Part shown: positions 17,699 through 25,896 of the stretch, in pieces
Numbering within the stretch: position 1 is the first letter of the stretch
How the letters are laid out: every line of letters begins with the position of its first letter
Origin: an uncultured Acidobacteriota bacterium
Lineage (GTDB): Bacteria; Acidobacteriota; Terriglobia; Bryobacterales; Bryobacteraceae
NCBI GenBank assembly: GCA_902825945.1
Contig: CADECY010000065.1
Location: 1-51,644, forward strand
Direction of reading: 5' to 3'
Length of the DNA: 51,644 nt
Translations under genes and position numbers: made by a program
The notes under the pieces: generated by a model
Told to the model about the DNA's origin: nothing
Database searches by the model: none
Seen by the model: only the letters and a program-made list of their open reading frames with translations

Positions 17699-20511
17699 GC
17701 CCACGACACGGCCAGCAGCATCGCGCCCAAACCGGCGAACGAGAGGATCCTGTAGAGCGTCTCGAGGTTGCGCAGGTCATAGACGAAGAGCTTGCCGATG
17801 CAGAGTAGGAACAGCGCGAGTCCCGAAAGGCGCATGGGACGCTCGCGGCGTGCGAATCCGGCGGCGAGGAGAGCGATTGCCTCGAGTCCCCAACTGAGCG
17901 TGAGCCATCCGCCGGAGACCTCGCGGAAGAGTGTGACCGCGCCGGTGACGGCAGCGGCGATGCCGTAGGCTGCGCGGAGCCAGGCGCCGCGACTCTCACG
18001 GCTCTCGAACAGAAGCGCGGCTCCGAGCGATGCCGCGACCACGGCGCGTTGCCAGGCGGATTCGTCTCCGAAGATCGCGAAGATCGTGGCGATCGCGGCG
18101 AGTGCGAGTGCTTGCCAGCGTAGTTTGGGCAGAGCGGCGAGTGCAAGTCCGAATGCGGCCCACGCGGTGAGCCAATAATCCGGCCATTCGATCGGGAGCA
18201 TCACGGCGATGATCGCCACCGCCATCCAGGCGTGCGCTCGTGAAAACAGGTGGTGAGGATGGCGCTGCCACAGCCACGCGTGGAGGCTCGCGGTGAGGAG
18301 GCTGCTCGCGATGAGCGGCGGTCCGATGAGCGATCCGAGGTAGATGGCGAATGGTGCGGCGAGGGCCGCCACGCGGCCGATCGAGACGAGATCGCTCGGG
18401 CCTGCTTCGGTGAGCGCGAGGGCCAGTGTCGCGAACGCCGCGGGAACATAGGCTTCCGGAAGCACCATCCACAGCGCGAGCATCGCGAGGGCGGTGCCGA
18501 GGCCGGGCGCGAACGTGCGGGTCCAGCCGGTTTCGTGGAGAGTTCGCACCGTGATCCACCCGTAGAGCAACGCGGCGATGCCGGTGCTGAGCCAGATGGG
18601 CCGTTCGGGGAACTTCGCGAAATCGTCCCAGTGGGACACGATGAGGATCGCCAAGCTGAGAAGATTGAGGACGAGCGCGGGGCGCCGCAGTTCCGGCGGC
18701 AGTCCGCGAAGAGCCAATTCGAACAGGATACATGAGGCGCCCATCATCGCGATTGCGTCAAAGGGGCCGGAGGCGAAGCGCGTTGCGAGGATCGCGCCGA
18801 GCGCGGTGGCGCCGATCGACCCGCCAAGCCGCAGCCCGCGCCGTTCCCATTCCTCGAAGTGCGCGAACTGTCTCGCCGCGCGGATCGCGGTGCTCAGGGT
18901 GAGCAGGGTTCCGAGCGCATAAGCAGGCGTTCGATTGCTCGGCAGCGTGCCTAGCGTTCCGATCGCGAGCAGTGCGTAGGCCTGATGGCGGAATTCGGTG
19001 AGACGGGTCCGCGAGCCGAATTCGAGCAGGGCGGCACCGAACAGAAGCCACGCCGCGCCAGCCCAAGACCAAGGCGCGTCCGTCCAGATGGCGGCCGCGA
19101 TGAGCGCGGATGCCGCGTAGCTGAAGGTGCGATCGGTCCGCGACAACCAGCGATTCACGTAGAAGACCAGTGCCATGACGATGGCGGGCGGTGCGGCATC
19201 GCCGAGTGAGAAGGCCTGGACGATGGCGACTCCGAAGACGCCGTAGGCGAGGAAGCGTGCCGCCGGCAGGCGCAGGACCAAGTAGGCGGCGAAGAGCAGT
19301 TCGCCTTCGATCAGGGTGCCGAGCGGAATCCAGATTCCGGCGAGGTGCGCGAAGATTGCGAGCGCGGCGAGCACGGACGAGATCGCGAGGGTGGCGCTGG
19401 CGAGCAGATTCGATTTCCGGATCAGGCGCGCGACGGTAGAGACCCAGTAGGCCGCCGCCGCATAGGCACAGTATTGCGACATCGTTTCCGGCGAGAGGCG
19501 ATACCAGATGGCGGCAGAGGAGCCGAGTCCGGCGAGCGCGTTCAAACCGAACAGCATTGGCTTGCCGGACGTGCCGCGCACCATGTCGGCGGCTTCGAAG
19601 ATCACCCAATAGAGCAGCAGCATCGCCTCGATCTGCCAGAGCGGCGAGCCGGTGCTGGGCCTTGTCAGGAACGTGACGTAGGTGGCCGCCGCGGCGAGGA
19701 GTGCAACGCCTTGCCAATCGAAGCGGCGCGCGAGATAGAGCATCGATACCGCGATCGGTACGAGTGCGATCGCGACGAGCAGATTCGACTCGCTCAACGA
19801 CAGAGCCGCGAAGACGCAGCCGAACGAAAGCGCAGTTAGCGTTTCCACACGATAGCGGAGCGAGTGCGCGACCATGCCCGCGGCGACGGTGGTCATCATG
19901 GCGACACCGAGCGCCGGATTGGCGATGATGCGCGCCGCGTCGATCGCGTGCATGGCGAACGCGGTGAAGTAGAGCGACGCCCAGCCCGCGGCGATGAGGC
20001 CGCGCGCAAAGATCCGGTAGCGATCGGAACGTTCCCACCAGACGCCCGCGCCGAGCATCGAGAGGCTGATGGCGAGTCCGGTGGCGGAACGTCCGAACGG
20101 ACCCATGTGGGCGAACGAGTAGCTGAGGAACAGCGCCACGCCGATCACCGAAATCAGCGCGCCGAGCTTGTTGAGGAGGTTTCCGCCGATGAGCGCTTCC
20201 CATCCGCCGGTGCTCCGGATCAGCCGTGCGACATAGCTTTCGGCTGGAGTGGCCTCGGCTTCGGACTCCGCCATTGGTGGCGGGGGTGGGTGAGGCGGCT
20301 CGACCCGCGGAATGAATTGGGGCAGCGGCGGCGGTTCCGGCCGGCGGACTACGGGTTCGGGCACCGGGGCAGGTGCGGGAGGCGGTTCCTGGGCACGGCG
20401 CAGTGCGTTCAATTGGAACTCCACATCCTCCAGCCGCCAGACGAGCTTTCTCGTGCGGAACCACTGGGCTCCGCTCAGCGCGATCGAAATCCAAGGAATC
20501 AGTTCGCTCAT
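17659..20511 (-). CDS. DUF2339 multi-pass membrane protein
   Basis: 950 residues. The start at 20511 gives MSELIPWISIALSGAQWFRT, then a heptad-like stretch (EDVEFQLNALRRAQ), a Pro-rich linker at about 47-82 and the DUF2339 hallmark WEALIGGNLLNKLGALISVI. More than 20 hydrophobic helices fill the rest. Family function is unknown; a cell-envelope role is often assumed. The start codon lies inside the first of three operator palindromes, so expression is probably controlled by the divergent TetR regulator. The long open frame on the same strand at 18758-20494 is a codon-bias shadow. Confidence 0.85.
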   Translation of the reverse strand: MSELIPWISIALSGAQWFRTRKLVWRLEDVEFQLNALRRAQEPPPAPAPVPEPVVRRPEPPPLPQFIPRVEPPHPPPPPMAESEAEATPAESYVARLIRSTGGWEALIGGNLLNKLGALISVIGVALFLSYSFAHMGPFGRSATGLAISLSMLGAGVWWERSDRYRIFARGLIAAGWASLYFTAFAMHAIDAARIIANPALGVAMMTTVAAGMVAHSLRYRVETLTALSFGCVFAALSLSESNLLVAIALVPIAVSMLYLARRFDWQGVALLAAAATYVTFLTRPSTGSPLWQIEAMLLLYWVIFEAADMVRGTSGKPMLFGLNALAGLGSSAAIWYRLSPETMSQYCAYAAAAYWVSTVARLIRKSNLLASATLAISSVLAALAIFAHLAGIWIPLGTLIEGELLFAAYLVLRLPAARFLAYGVFGVAIVQAFSLGDAAPPAIVMALVFYVNRWLSRTDRTFSYAASALIAAAIWTDAPWSWAGAAWLLFGAALLEFGSRTRLTEFRHQAYALLAIGTLGTLPSNRTPAYALGTLLTLSTAIRAARQFAHFEEWERRGLRLGGSIGATALGAILATRFASGPFDAIAMMGASCILFELALRGLPPELRRPALVLNLLSLAILIVSHWDDFAKFPERPIWLSTGIAALLYGWITVRTLHETGWTRTFAPGLGTALAMLALWMVLPEAYVPAAFATLALALTEAGPSDLVSIGRVAALAAPFAIYLGSLIGPPLIASSLLTASLHAWLWQRHPHHLFSRAHAWMAVAIIAVMLPIEWPDYWLTAWAAFGLALAALPKLRWQALALAAIATIFAIFGDESAWQRAVVAASLGAALLFESRESRGAWLRAAYGIAAAVTGAVTLFREVSGGWLTLSWGLEAIALLAAGFARRERPMRLSGLALFLLCIGKLFVYDLRNLETLYRILSFAGLGAMLLAVSWAYTRFRESLNRYL

Positions 20512-20583
20512 GTTGCTTGTGTCAACATCAGTATGCCGCCGAATGTTGTCCGTGTCAACATCAAATGTTGCGCCCGTCAACAT
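20510..20583. promoter_or_regulatory. Triple palindromic operator, ATGTTG-N7-CAACAT
   Basis: Three copies lie at 20510-20528, 20543-20561 and 20565-20583. The outer 6 bases are perfectly symmetric in all three; the centres are CTTGTGT, TCCGTGT and CGCCCGT. Spacing is 33 and 22 bp, about three and two helix turns, so the sites share a DNA face. Copy 1 covers the start of the DUF2339 gene; copy 3 lies just before the TetR promoter. This is the expected layout of a TetR-family autoregulated divergent control region (inference). Confidence 0.8.
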
Positions 20584-20594
20584 GTTCCGGTACG

Positions 20595-21191
20595 ATGATC
20601 TCAGTGGACCGCTACCATCATGGAAATCTGAGATCCGCGCTGCTCCAGGCAGCGCTCCATCTCGTGGGCAAGTTCGGAGCGGAGGCGCTGACTCTGCGGG
20701 AGGTGGCACGGCGGGCGGGTGTCTCGCACAATGCGCCGTATCGCCATTTCAAGAGCAAAGAGGATCTGGTTGCCGCGCTTGCGACCGAGGCGCTGGAAGA
20801 GCTTCTCGCCTCGATCCGCAACGCCACCGCGACGGCCACCGATCCGGCGACGCGGCTACGAGCGGCCGCGCACGCCTATCTCGATTTCGCGCTGAGCAAT
20901 CCACCCCGCTTCGGAATCATGTTCCGCTCGGCGTTCGATCGTGACGCTTATCCCGCCTACGTCGCCGCCTACACGGACTCAGTGACGTTGTTGGGCGAAC
21001 TGGTGCGCGCGCAGGAGGTGGCTACCGATACGGGCGTCGCGGGAGAGCTCGTGTGGGCGAGCATTCACGGGATCACCGAGCTCGGGCTCGGCAAGTGGCT
21101 GCGCGGCGGTTCCCGGAAAGAGTTGGAATCGCTCACCGATTCGGCGCTCGAAACGCTCACCGCGGGATTGAGAAAACAGCCCCTCGCGTAA
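20595..21191 (+). CDS. TetR/AcrR-family transcriptional regulator
   Basis: 198 residues from the ATG at 20595. A GTG at 20604 is an equally good start: TACGAT (20591-20596) ends 7 nt before it, which would give a leaderless 195-residue protein. The helix-turn-helix is clear: LTLREVARRAGVSHNAPYRH followed by FKSKEDLVAALA at about 35-65. The ligand domain contains YLDFALSNPPRFGIMFRS, typical of the TetR C-terminal WHG/33 type. The family usually represses a divergent gene and itself, fitting the three palindromes directly upstream. The ligand is unknown. The DUF1592 gene follows on the same strand but has its own -10-like element. Confidence 0.9.
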   Translation: MISVDRYHHGNLRSALLQAALHLVGKFGAEALTLREVARRAGVSHNAPYRHFKSKEDLVAALATEALEELLASIRNATATATDPATRLRAAAHAYLDFALSNPPRFGIMFRSAFDRDAYPAYVAAYTDSVTLLGELVRAQEVATDTGVAGELVWASIHGITELGLGKWLRGGSRKELESLTDSALETLTAGLRKQPLA

Positions 21192-21238
21192 CGCCGGGCC
21201 ACCGGGTTTCGCCTGACGCTAGAATAAGGAACACGTCC

Positions 21239-24200
21239 ATGCGAGATCTGCTATTGGCTGGCAGTGTTGCCACGATTCTCCTGATGACCGGTGCGCCGTC
21301 GAACGCAGCCGGTAACGCCACCGATCCGCGCCCGGCGTTCAAGCAATACTGCATCCAGTGCCATGGCAAGGCCGCGATGGGTGGTGTGAATCTCGAAAAA
21401 CTCACGGCCCAGGCGATGGGCGACGGCTATTTCACGTGGGCGAAGGTCGCCGACGCGCTCGAACAACAGCGGATGCCTCCGAAGGCCGCGCCGCAGCCCG
21501 ATGCCGCTTTCCGCCAGAACGCGGTGACGTGGATTCGCGGCGAGATGAAGGCGTACGCGGCCAAGCATGACGGCGAACCCGGCAAGGTGACCGTTCGGCG
21601 GCTGACCAGCGGCGAGTACGCGTACGCGATCCAGGATCTGACCGGAATCGCGCCCGATACCGGTATCGACGCTTCCACGGATTCGGTGGGCGGTGAGGGC
21701 TTCGCCAACTTCGGCGATGTGCAGTTCATGCAGGACGCGCAACTCGAACGCTATCTGGCGGCCGCGAAGACGGTGGCCAAACATGCGGTGATTGGCGCGG
21801 GTCCGCTCGAGTTCTACACCGATCCCGGAAAGACGGGCTTCGAGCTTTCCGCCGTGAACCGGATTCGGGACATCTATGCGAAGTATGGTTTCCGCACCGT
21901 GTCCGGCGAGGGCGGGCGCCCCTTCGGCCTCGAGAAGTACGGCAAGGCTTTTTACGCGGCGTGGCGGTACAAACATCGCGCAACGTTGCGCGAACCGAGC
22001 GTCACGTTGAAGGACTTGGCGGCGCGCGAGCAGATCACGCAGCGTTTCGCGGAACACATTTGGAGTGTCCTGAACCATGCGGATCTCGGCTATCCGTCGG
22101 CGGAGATCGCGGGCCGGTGGAAGAAGCTGCCCGCGCCCTCGGCGAGCAATTCCGAAGCCGTGCGTAAGCAGTGCGAGGAGATTCAGCAGTACGCCGCGAC
22201 GTGGGCGAGCTGGTTCTTCGCGCGCGGCGATCTGGCGGCGGGCGGAGCCGGCGACGAAAGTCCGCTGGTCTTCGACGACGAATCGCTGAAGGCGGACAAG
22301 AAGTTCAAGTTCAACTTCGTCAAGTTCAACCGGCCGGGAAGCCGCACGCCCTCCGGACCCACGCAGATCTACCTGAATGTTTCCGCGGTGAATCCGGCGG
22401 CGAAGGGCAAGCCGATGGTGATCTGGCGCAACGCGACGGTGAGCTATCGCAAACCGGCGCCACCGCGTAACGCGGCCAATACACCCGCGACCGGCGAAGC
22501 GTCGAATGCTCCCCGGCGCGGATTCGGCCAAGCGGGGCCCAAGCAGCCGCTCGCCACGGTGAGCCCGGACGCGGCGGCCAAACTTGCGATCGGGCAGCCT
22601 GTGAACGGAATCACGCTCGGCCCGGGCGACTTCGTCACGGATGGTGCGCTCGTTCAGTTCGAGGTGCCGATGGAGAAGGGCGCGCTCGGATTCGAATTGC
22701 AGGTGGAAGCCGAGATCGGCACCGACCCCGATCAGGTCCTTCGCGTGGTGATCTCCGACCGGGCCGATGGCGGCGCGGCGCGCGGACGTCCACCGAGGGC
22801 GCTGCTCGGCGATCCGGCCAGCAAGGGTTACGCGAACTTCAAGCGCGGTGTGCTCCAGTACGCGAGCCAGTTGCCGCCGAACTCACACGGTGAGCCTACG
22901 CCAGCCGACAAGGATCCGATTCCGGCACCGTTCGACAACACTTATAACGTTCCCGAGCACGATGAGTTCATGGTGAAGGTGAAGTACCTGCGCGACGACA
23001 AGTTCGTGGCTGAGAATCTGATCGACGCCGCGACTCGCGCGCGGCTCGATCACGCGTGGAACGACCTGCTCGCGTCATTCGAGTATTACGACGCCTGGCT
23101 GGGAATGCTCGCCCGGCACTTCAAGCTCGACCTCGATGGCAAGACGATCGCGACGCTCGATCCGGCCGCGATGGATAATCTGCCCGCGGAACCCCGCAAG
23201 TACATCGCACCCGTGCGTGCCGCGTGGGAAGCGGTGCAGGCGGCGCAGGCAAAGGGCCGTCCGCAACATATCGAAAACTGCCTGGACTTCGCGGCGCGCG
23301 CCTGGCGGCGTCCGTTGACCGAAGCGGAGAAGTCGAAGCTGCGCGCGTTCTACGATCGCACGATGACCACCGAGAAGGATCACCAGGCGGCGATTCGCGC
23401 GGTGATCGCGCGCATTCTCGTCTCGCCGGCATATCTGTATCGTGTCGAATACGTGGCGCAAACCGCCTCGACGCAGCCGCTCTCCGGTTGGGACATGGCG
23501 AGCCGGCTGAGCTTCTTCCTCTGGTCTTCGATTCCGGATAGCGAACTGCGCCGCGCCGCTTCGACTGGCGAACTCGCCGATCCGTCGAAGCTGCGTGCGC
23601 AGGTGAAGCGCATGCTCGCCGATTCGAAGGCGCGCCGGATGTCCACCGAGTTTTTCGGACAGTGGCTGGGCTTTTATCGCTTCGATCAGTTCAAGGGGGT
23701 AGATACGGGCCGCTTCCCCGAGTTCACCGACGAAGTGAAGTCCGCGATGTACGACGAGTCCGTCTCATTCTTCGAGCATGTGATTCGCAAGGATCGCCCG
23801 GTGCGCGACCTGCTGTTCGCCGATTACACGTTCCTCAACAAAGCGCTCGCCAAGTTCTATGGCGTGAACAAGCCCGTCAATTCGCAGGGCGATCCGGAAC
23901 TGGTGCAAGGCGCGGAGAATCGAGGCGGATTGCTGCGGCTGGGAGCCGTGCTCACGTCGACCTCGGCGCCGCTGCGGACCAGTCCGGTGAAACGCGGCGA
24001 TTGGATTCTGCGCCGCGTGCTCGGGACTCCGGTTCCGCCGCCGCCCGCCGATGCCGGTTCGATCCCCGCCGATCCGAAGATGTTCGGAAGCCAGACGCTG
24101 CGCGAGAAGCTCGAGTCGCACAAACGCAACGCGACCTGCGCTGGCTGCCACAACCGGATCGACCCGCTGGGATTCCCGCTCGAGCATTTCGATTCGACCG

Positions 24201-24541
24201 GGCGTTGGCGCGAGAAGTATGACGATGGCAAGGCGATTTGGGATGCGGGCACGATGGCCAACCAGCGCGAAGTTTCGGGCGTCGATGGGTTGTTGAACTA
24301 TCTTCGCGAGAACGAGGCTCAGGTGCTGCGCACGCTCTCGACCAAGCTGCTGGGATACGCTCTCGGCCGCACGGTGCAGGCATCTGACCAGGCGCTGATC
24401 GATCGCATGGCCGCGCTCGGCGGCAACGCCACCTTTGTCCAACTCGCAGCCGAGATCGCCGCGAGCAAGCAGTTCCGCACACGCGCCGGATCGGAACCGG
24501 CCTCCATCGCCGCTGTTCGTCAGGAAAGGAAGACACAATGA
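21239..24541 (+). CDS. Secreted DUF1592-type multidomain cytochrome-like protein
   Basis: 1100 residues from the ATG at 21239 (AAGGA upstream). A signal peptide covers 1-24. A heme c-like site, CIQCH, lies at 38-42. Then follow the DUF1587-like segment (TVRRLTSGEYAYAIQDLTGI), DUF1595/DUF1592 (ENCLDFAARAWRRPLTEAEK, FLWSSIPDSELRRAA), DUF1588 with a second CxxCH in CAGCHNRIDPLGFPLEHFD, and a C-terminal DUF1585-like part (LSTKLLGYALGRTVQ). These proteins abound in planctomycetes and Solibacter relatives and pair with DUF1552 proteins. A role in polysaccharide or other polymer turnover with redox chemistry has been proposed but not settled. The stop overlaps the next start (ATGA). An insert of about 130 residues (about 400-530) is Pro/Ala-rich. 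Confidence 0.92.
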   Translation: MRDLLLAGSVATILLMTGAPSNAAGNATDPRPAFKQYCIQCHGKAAMGGVNLEKLTAQAMGDGYFTWAKVADALEQQRMPPKAAPQPDAAFRQNAVTWIRGEMKAYAAKHDGEPGKVTVRRLTSGEYAYAIQDLTGIAPDTGIDASTDSVGGEGFANFGDVQFMQDAQLERYLAAAKTVAKHAVIGAGPLEFYTDPGKTGFELSAVNRIRDIYAKYGFRTVSGEGGRPFGLEKYGKAFYAAWRYKHRATLREPSVTLKDLAAREQITQRFAEHIWSVLNHADLGYPSAEIAGRWKKLPAPSASNSEAVRKQCEEIQQYAATWASWFFARGDLAAGGAGDESPLVFDDESLKADKKFKFNFVKFNRPGSRTPSGPTQIYLNVSAVNPAAKGKPMVIWRNATVSYRKPAPPRNAANTPATGEASNAPRRGFGQAGPKQPLATVSPDAAAKLAIGQPVNGITLGPGDFVTDGALVQFEVPMEKGALGFELQVEAEIGTDPDQVLRVVISDRADGGAARGRPPRALLGDPASKGYANFKRGVLQYASQLPPNSHGEPTPADKDPIPAPFDNTYNVPEHDEFMVKVKYLRDDKFVAENLIDAATRARLDHAWNDLLASFEYYDAWLGMLARHFKLDLDGKTIATLDPAAMDNLPAEPRKYIAPVRAAWEAVQAAQAKGRPQHIENCLDFAARAWRRPLTEAEKSKLRAFYDRTMTTEKDHQAAIRAVIARILVSPAYLYRVEYVAQTASTQPLSGWDMASRLSFFLWSSIPDSELRRAASTGELADPSKLRAQVKRMLADSKARRMSTEFFGQWLGFYRFDQFKGVDTGRFPEFTDEVKSAMYDESVSFFEHVIRKDRPVRDLLFADYTFLNKALAKFYGVNKPVNSQGDPELVQGAENRGGLLRLGAVLTSTSAPLRTSPVKRGDWILRRVLGTPVPPPPADAGSIPADPKMFGSQTLREKLESHKRNATCAGCHNRIDPLGFPLEHFDSTGRWREKYDDGKAIWDAGTMANQREVSGVDGLLNYLRENEAQVLRTLSTKLLGYALGRTVQASDQALIDRMAALGGNATFVQLAAEIAASKQFRTRAGSEPASIAAVRQERKTQ

Positions 24542-25851
24542 GCCAGCCCGTATCGCGCCGTAATTTTTTGCGAGGCGCCGGAGTCGCACTCGCGCTGCCG
24601 TGGATGGAATCGGCCAAGGCCGCGCTGGCGAAACCTCCGGTCCGGTTCGGATGCGTCTACTTCTCGAACGGCATCGAGCCGGCACATTGGTGGGCAAAGG
24701 GCGCGGGCGCCACGATGGAACTCGGGCTGGCGGCCAAGCCGCTCGACCCGATTCGCGAAGACATGGTCTTCATTCGCGGCCTCTATCATCAGTTGGCGTT
24801 CGTATCGACGAGTCCGCACCTCGGGCGCATGAACCTGCTGACCGGACTGCCGGTGAGTCTCGATCCTGCCGTGATCCGGTTGGGCACGACGATGGACCAG
24901 ATCATGGCGCGGCAGATCGGGCAACAGAGCGCGATTCCGAGCCTGGTGCTGGGGATCGAACCGAACGAACTGCGGCTGGAAGACGGGCTTTCGATGATCT
25001 ATGGATCGTCGCTTTCATGGGTCTCGCCGAACAAGCCGGCAGCGAAGGAGATCTATCCGGCGCGGGTGTTCGATCAACTGGTGGGGGATCCGAACGGACG
25101 GCGGCTCGACCGCAGCATTCTCGACGCTGTGCTCGACGAATCGAAGTCGATGCGGACGCGCGTGAACGCGAGCGACAAGGTGAAGCTCGACGAGTATCTG
25201 GAATCGATTCGCGGCATCGAGACGCGAATCGAGCGCGCTTCGAAGGAGGAGCGGCTCGAAGGCTGGCGCCCCACACTGGCCAAACCGAATCTGGACCGGC
25301 CCGAAGAGAAGCTGCCGCAAGTGATTCCCGAGCACATGAAGCTGATGCTCGATCTGATCGTGCTCGCCTTCCAGATGGACAAGACGCGCATCGTGACGCT
25401 GATGCTCAATAACGATCTTTCGCAGATGAACTTCAAGTTCCTGCAAGGTGTCCGGGGGGCGCTGCATCTCGACCTTACCCATAACGGAAAGGCGCCTGAT
25501 CTGGAGGCGATGTACCTGAAGACCAATCAATTCCACGTGCAGCAGTTCACTTATCTGGTGCAACGGATGAAGGCGATCGACGAGGGTGGCCAGTCGCTTC
25601 TCGATAATTCGCTCATGATGTTCGCTTCGAGTCTGTTCGACGGGGACGCTCATAGCGCCGAACAACTGCCGATCGTGCTGGCGGGAAAAGCGGGTGGAGC
25701 GATGAAGACGGGCCGGATTCTCGACTACATGGAAAAGGGCGACGACAACCGGCGTTGCTGCAGTCTGTATTTGTCGATGATGGACCGTTTCGGTGTGAAG
25801 GTGGACAAGTTCGGCGATACGGACAAAAGACTCGACGGACTGTGGGGATGA
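24538..25851 (+). CDS. DUF1552 protein with Tat signal
   Basis: 437 residues. The N-terminus SRRNFLRGAGVALALPWMES is a Tat signal and also the family hallmark. Further DUF1552 segments are RFGCVYFSNGIEPAHWW, HLGRMNLLTGLPVS and SLMMFASSLFDGDAHSAEQLP, which give it a DUF1501/alkaline-phosphatase-like look. The start overlaps the DUF1592 gene stop by 4 nt, so the pair is made together and probably acts together in the periplasm. Biochemical function is not known. The next gene starts 46 bp downstream with its own possible promoter. Confidence 0.92.
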   Translation: MSQPVSRRNFLRGAGVALALPWMESAKAALAKPPVRFGCVYFSNGIEPAHWWAKGAGATMELGLAAKPLDPIREDMVFIRGLYHQLAFVSTSPHLGRMNLLTGLPVSLDPAVIRLGTTMDQIMARQIGQQSAIPSLVLGIEPNELRLEDGLSMIYGSSLSWVSPNKPAAKEIYPARVFDQLVGDPNGRRLDRSILDAVLDESKSMRTRVNASDKVKLDEYLESIRGIETRIERASKEERLEGWRPTLAKPNLDRPEEKLPQVIPEHMKLMLDLIVLAFQMDKTRIVTLMLNNDLSQMNFKFLQGVRGALHLDLTHNGKAPDLEAMYLKTNQFHVQQFTYLVQRMKAIDEGGQSLLDNSLMMFASSLFDGDAHSAEQLPIVLAGKAGGAMKTGRILDYMEKGDDNRRCCSLYLSMMDRFGVKVDKFGDTDKRLDGLWG

Positions 25852-25896
25852 TCGCGCCAGCCATCAGGTGCTATCATCCTTGCAGGTGACCACCAG

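Noticed and set aside
18758..20494. A 578-codon minus-strand frame inside the DUF2339 gene.
   Set aside because: Arg-rich shifted reading of a membrane protein gene; no motif and no ribosome site.
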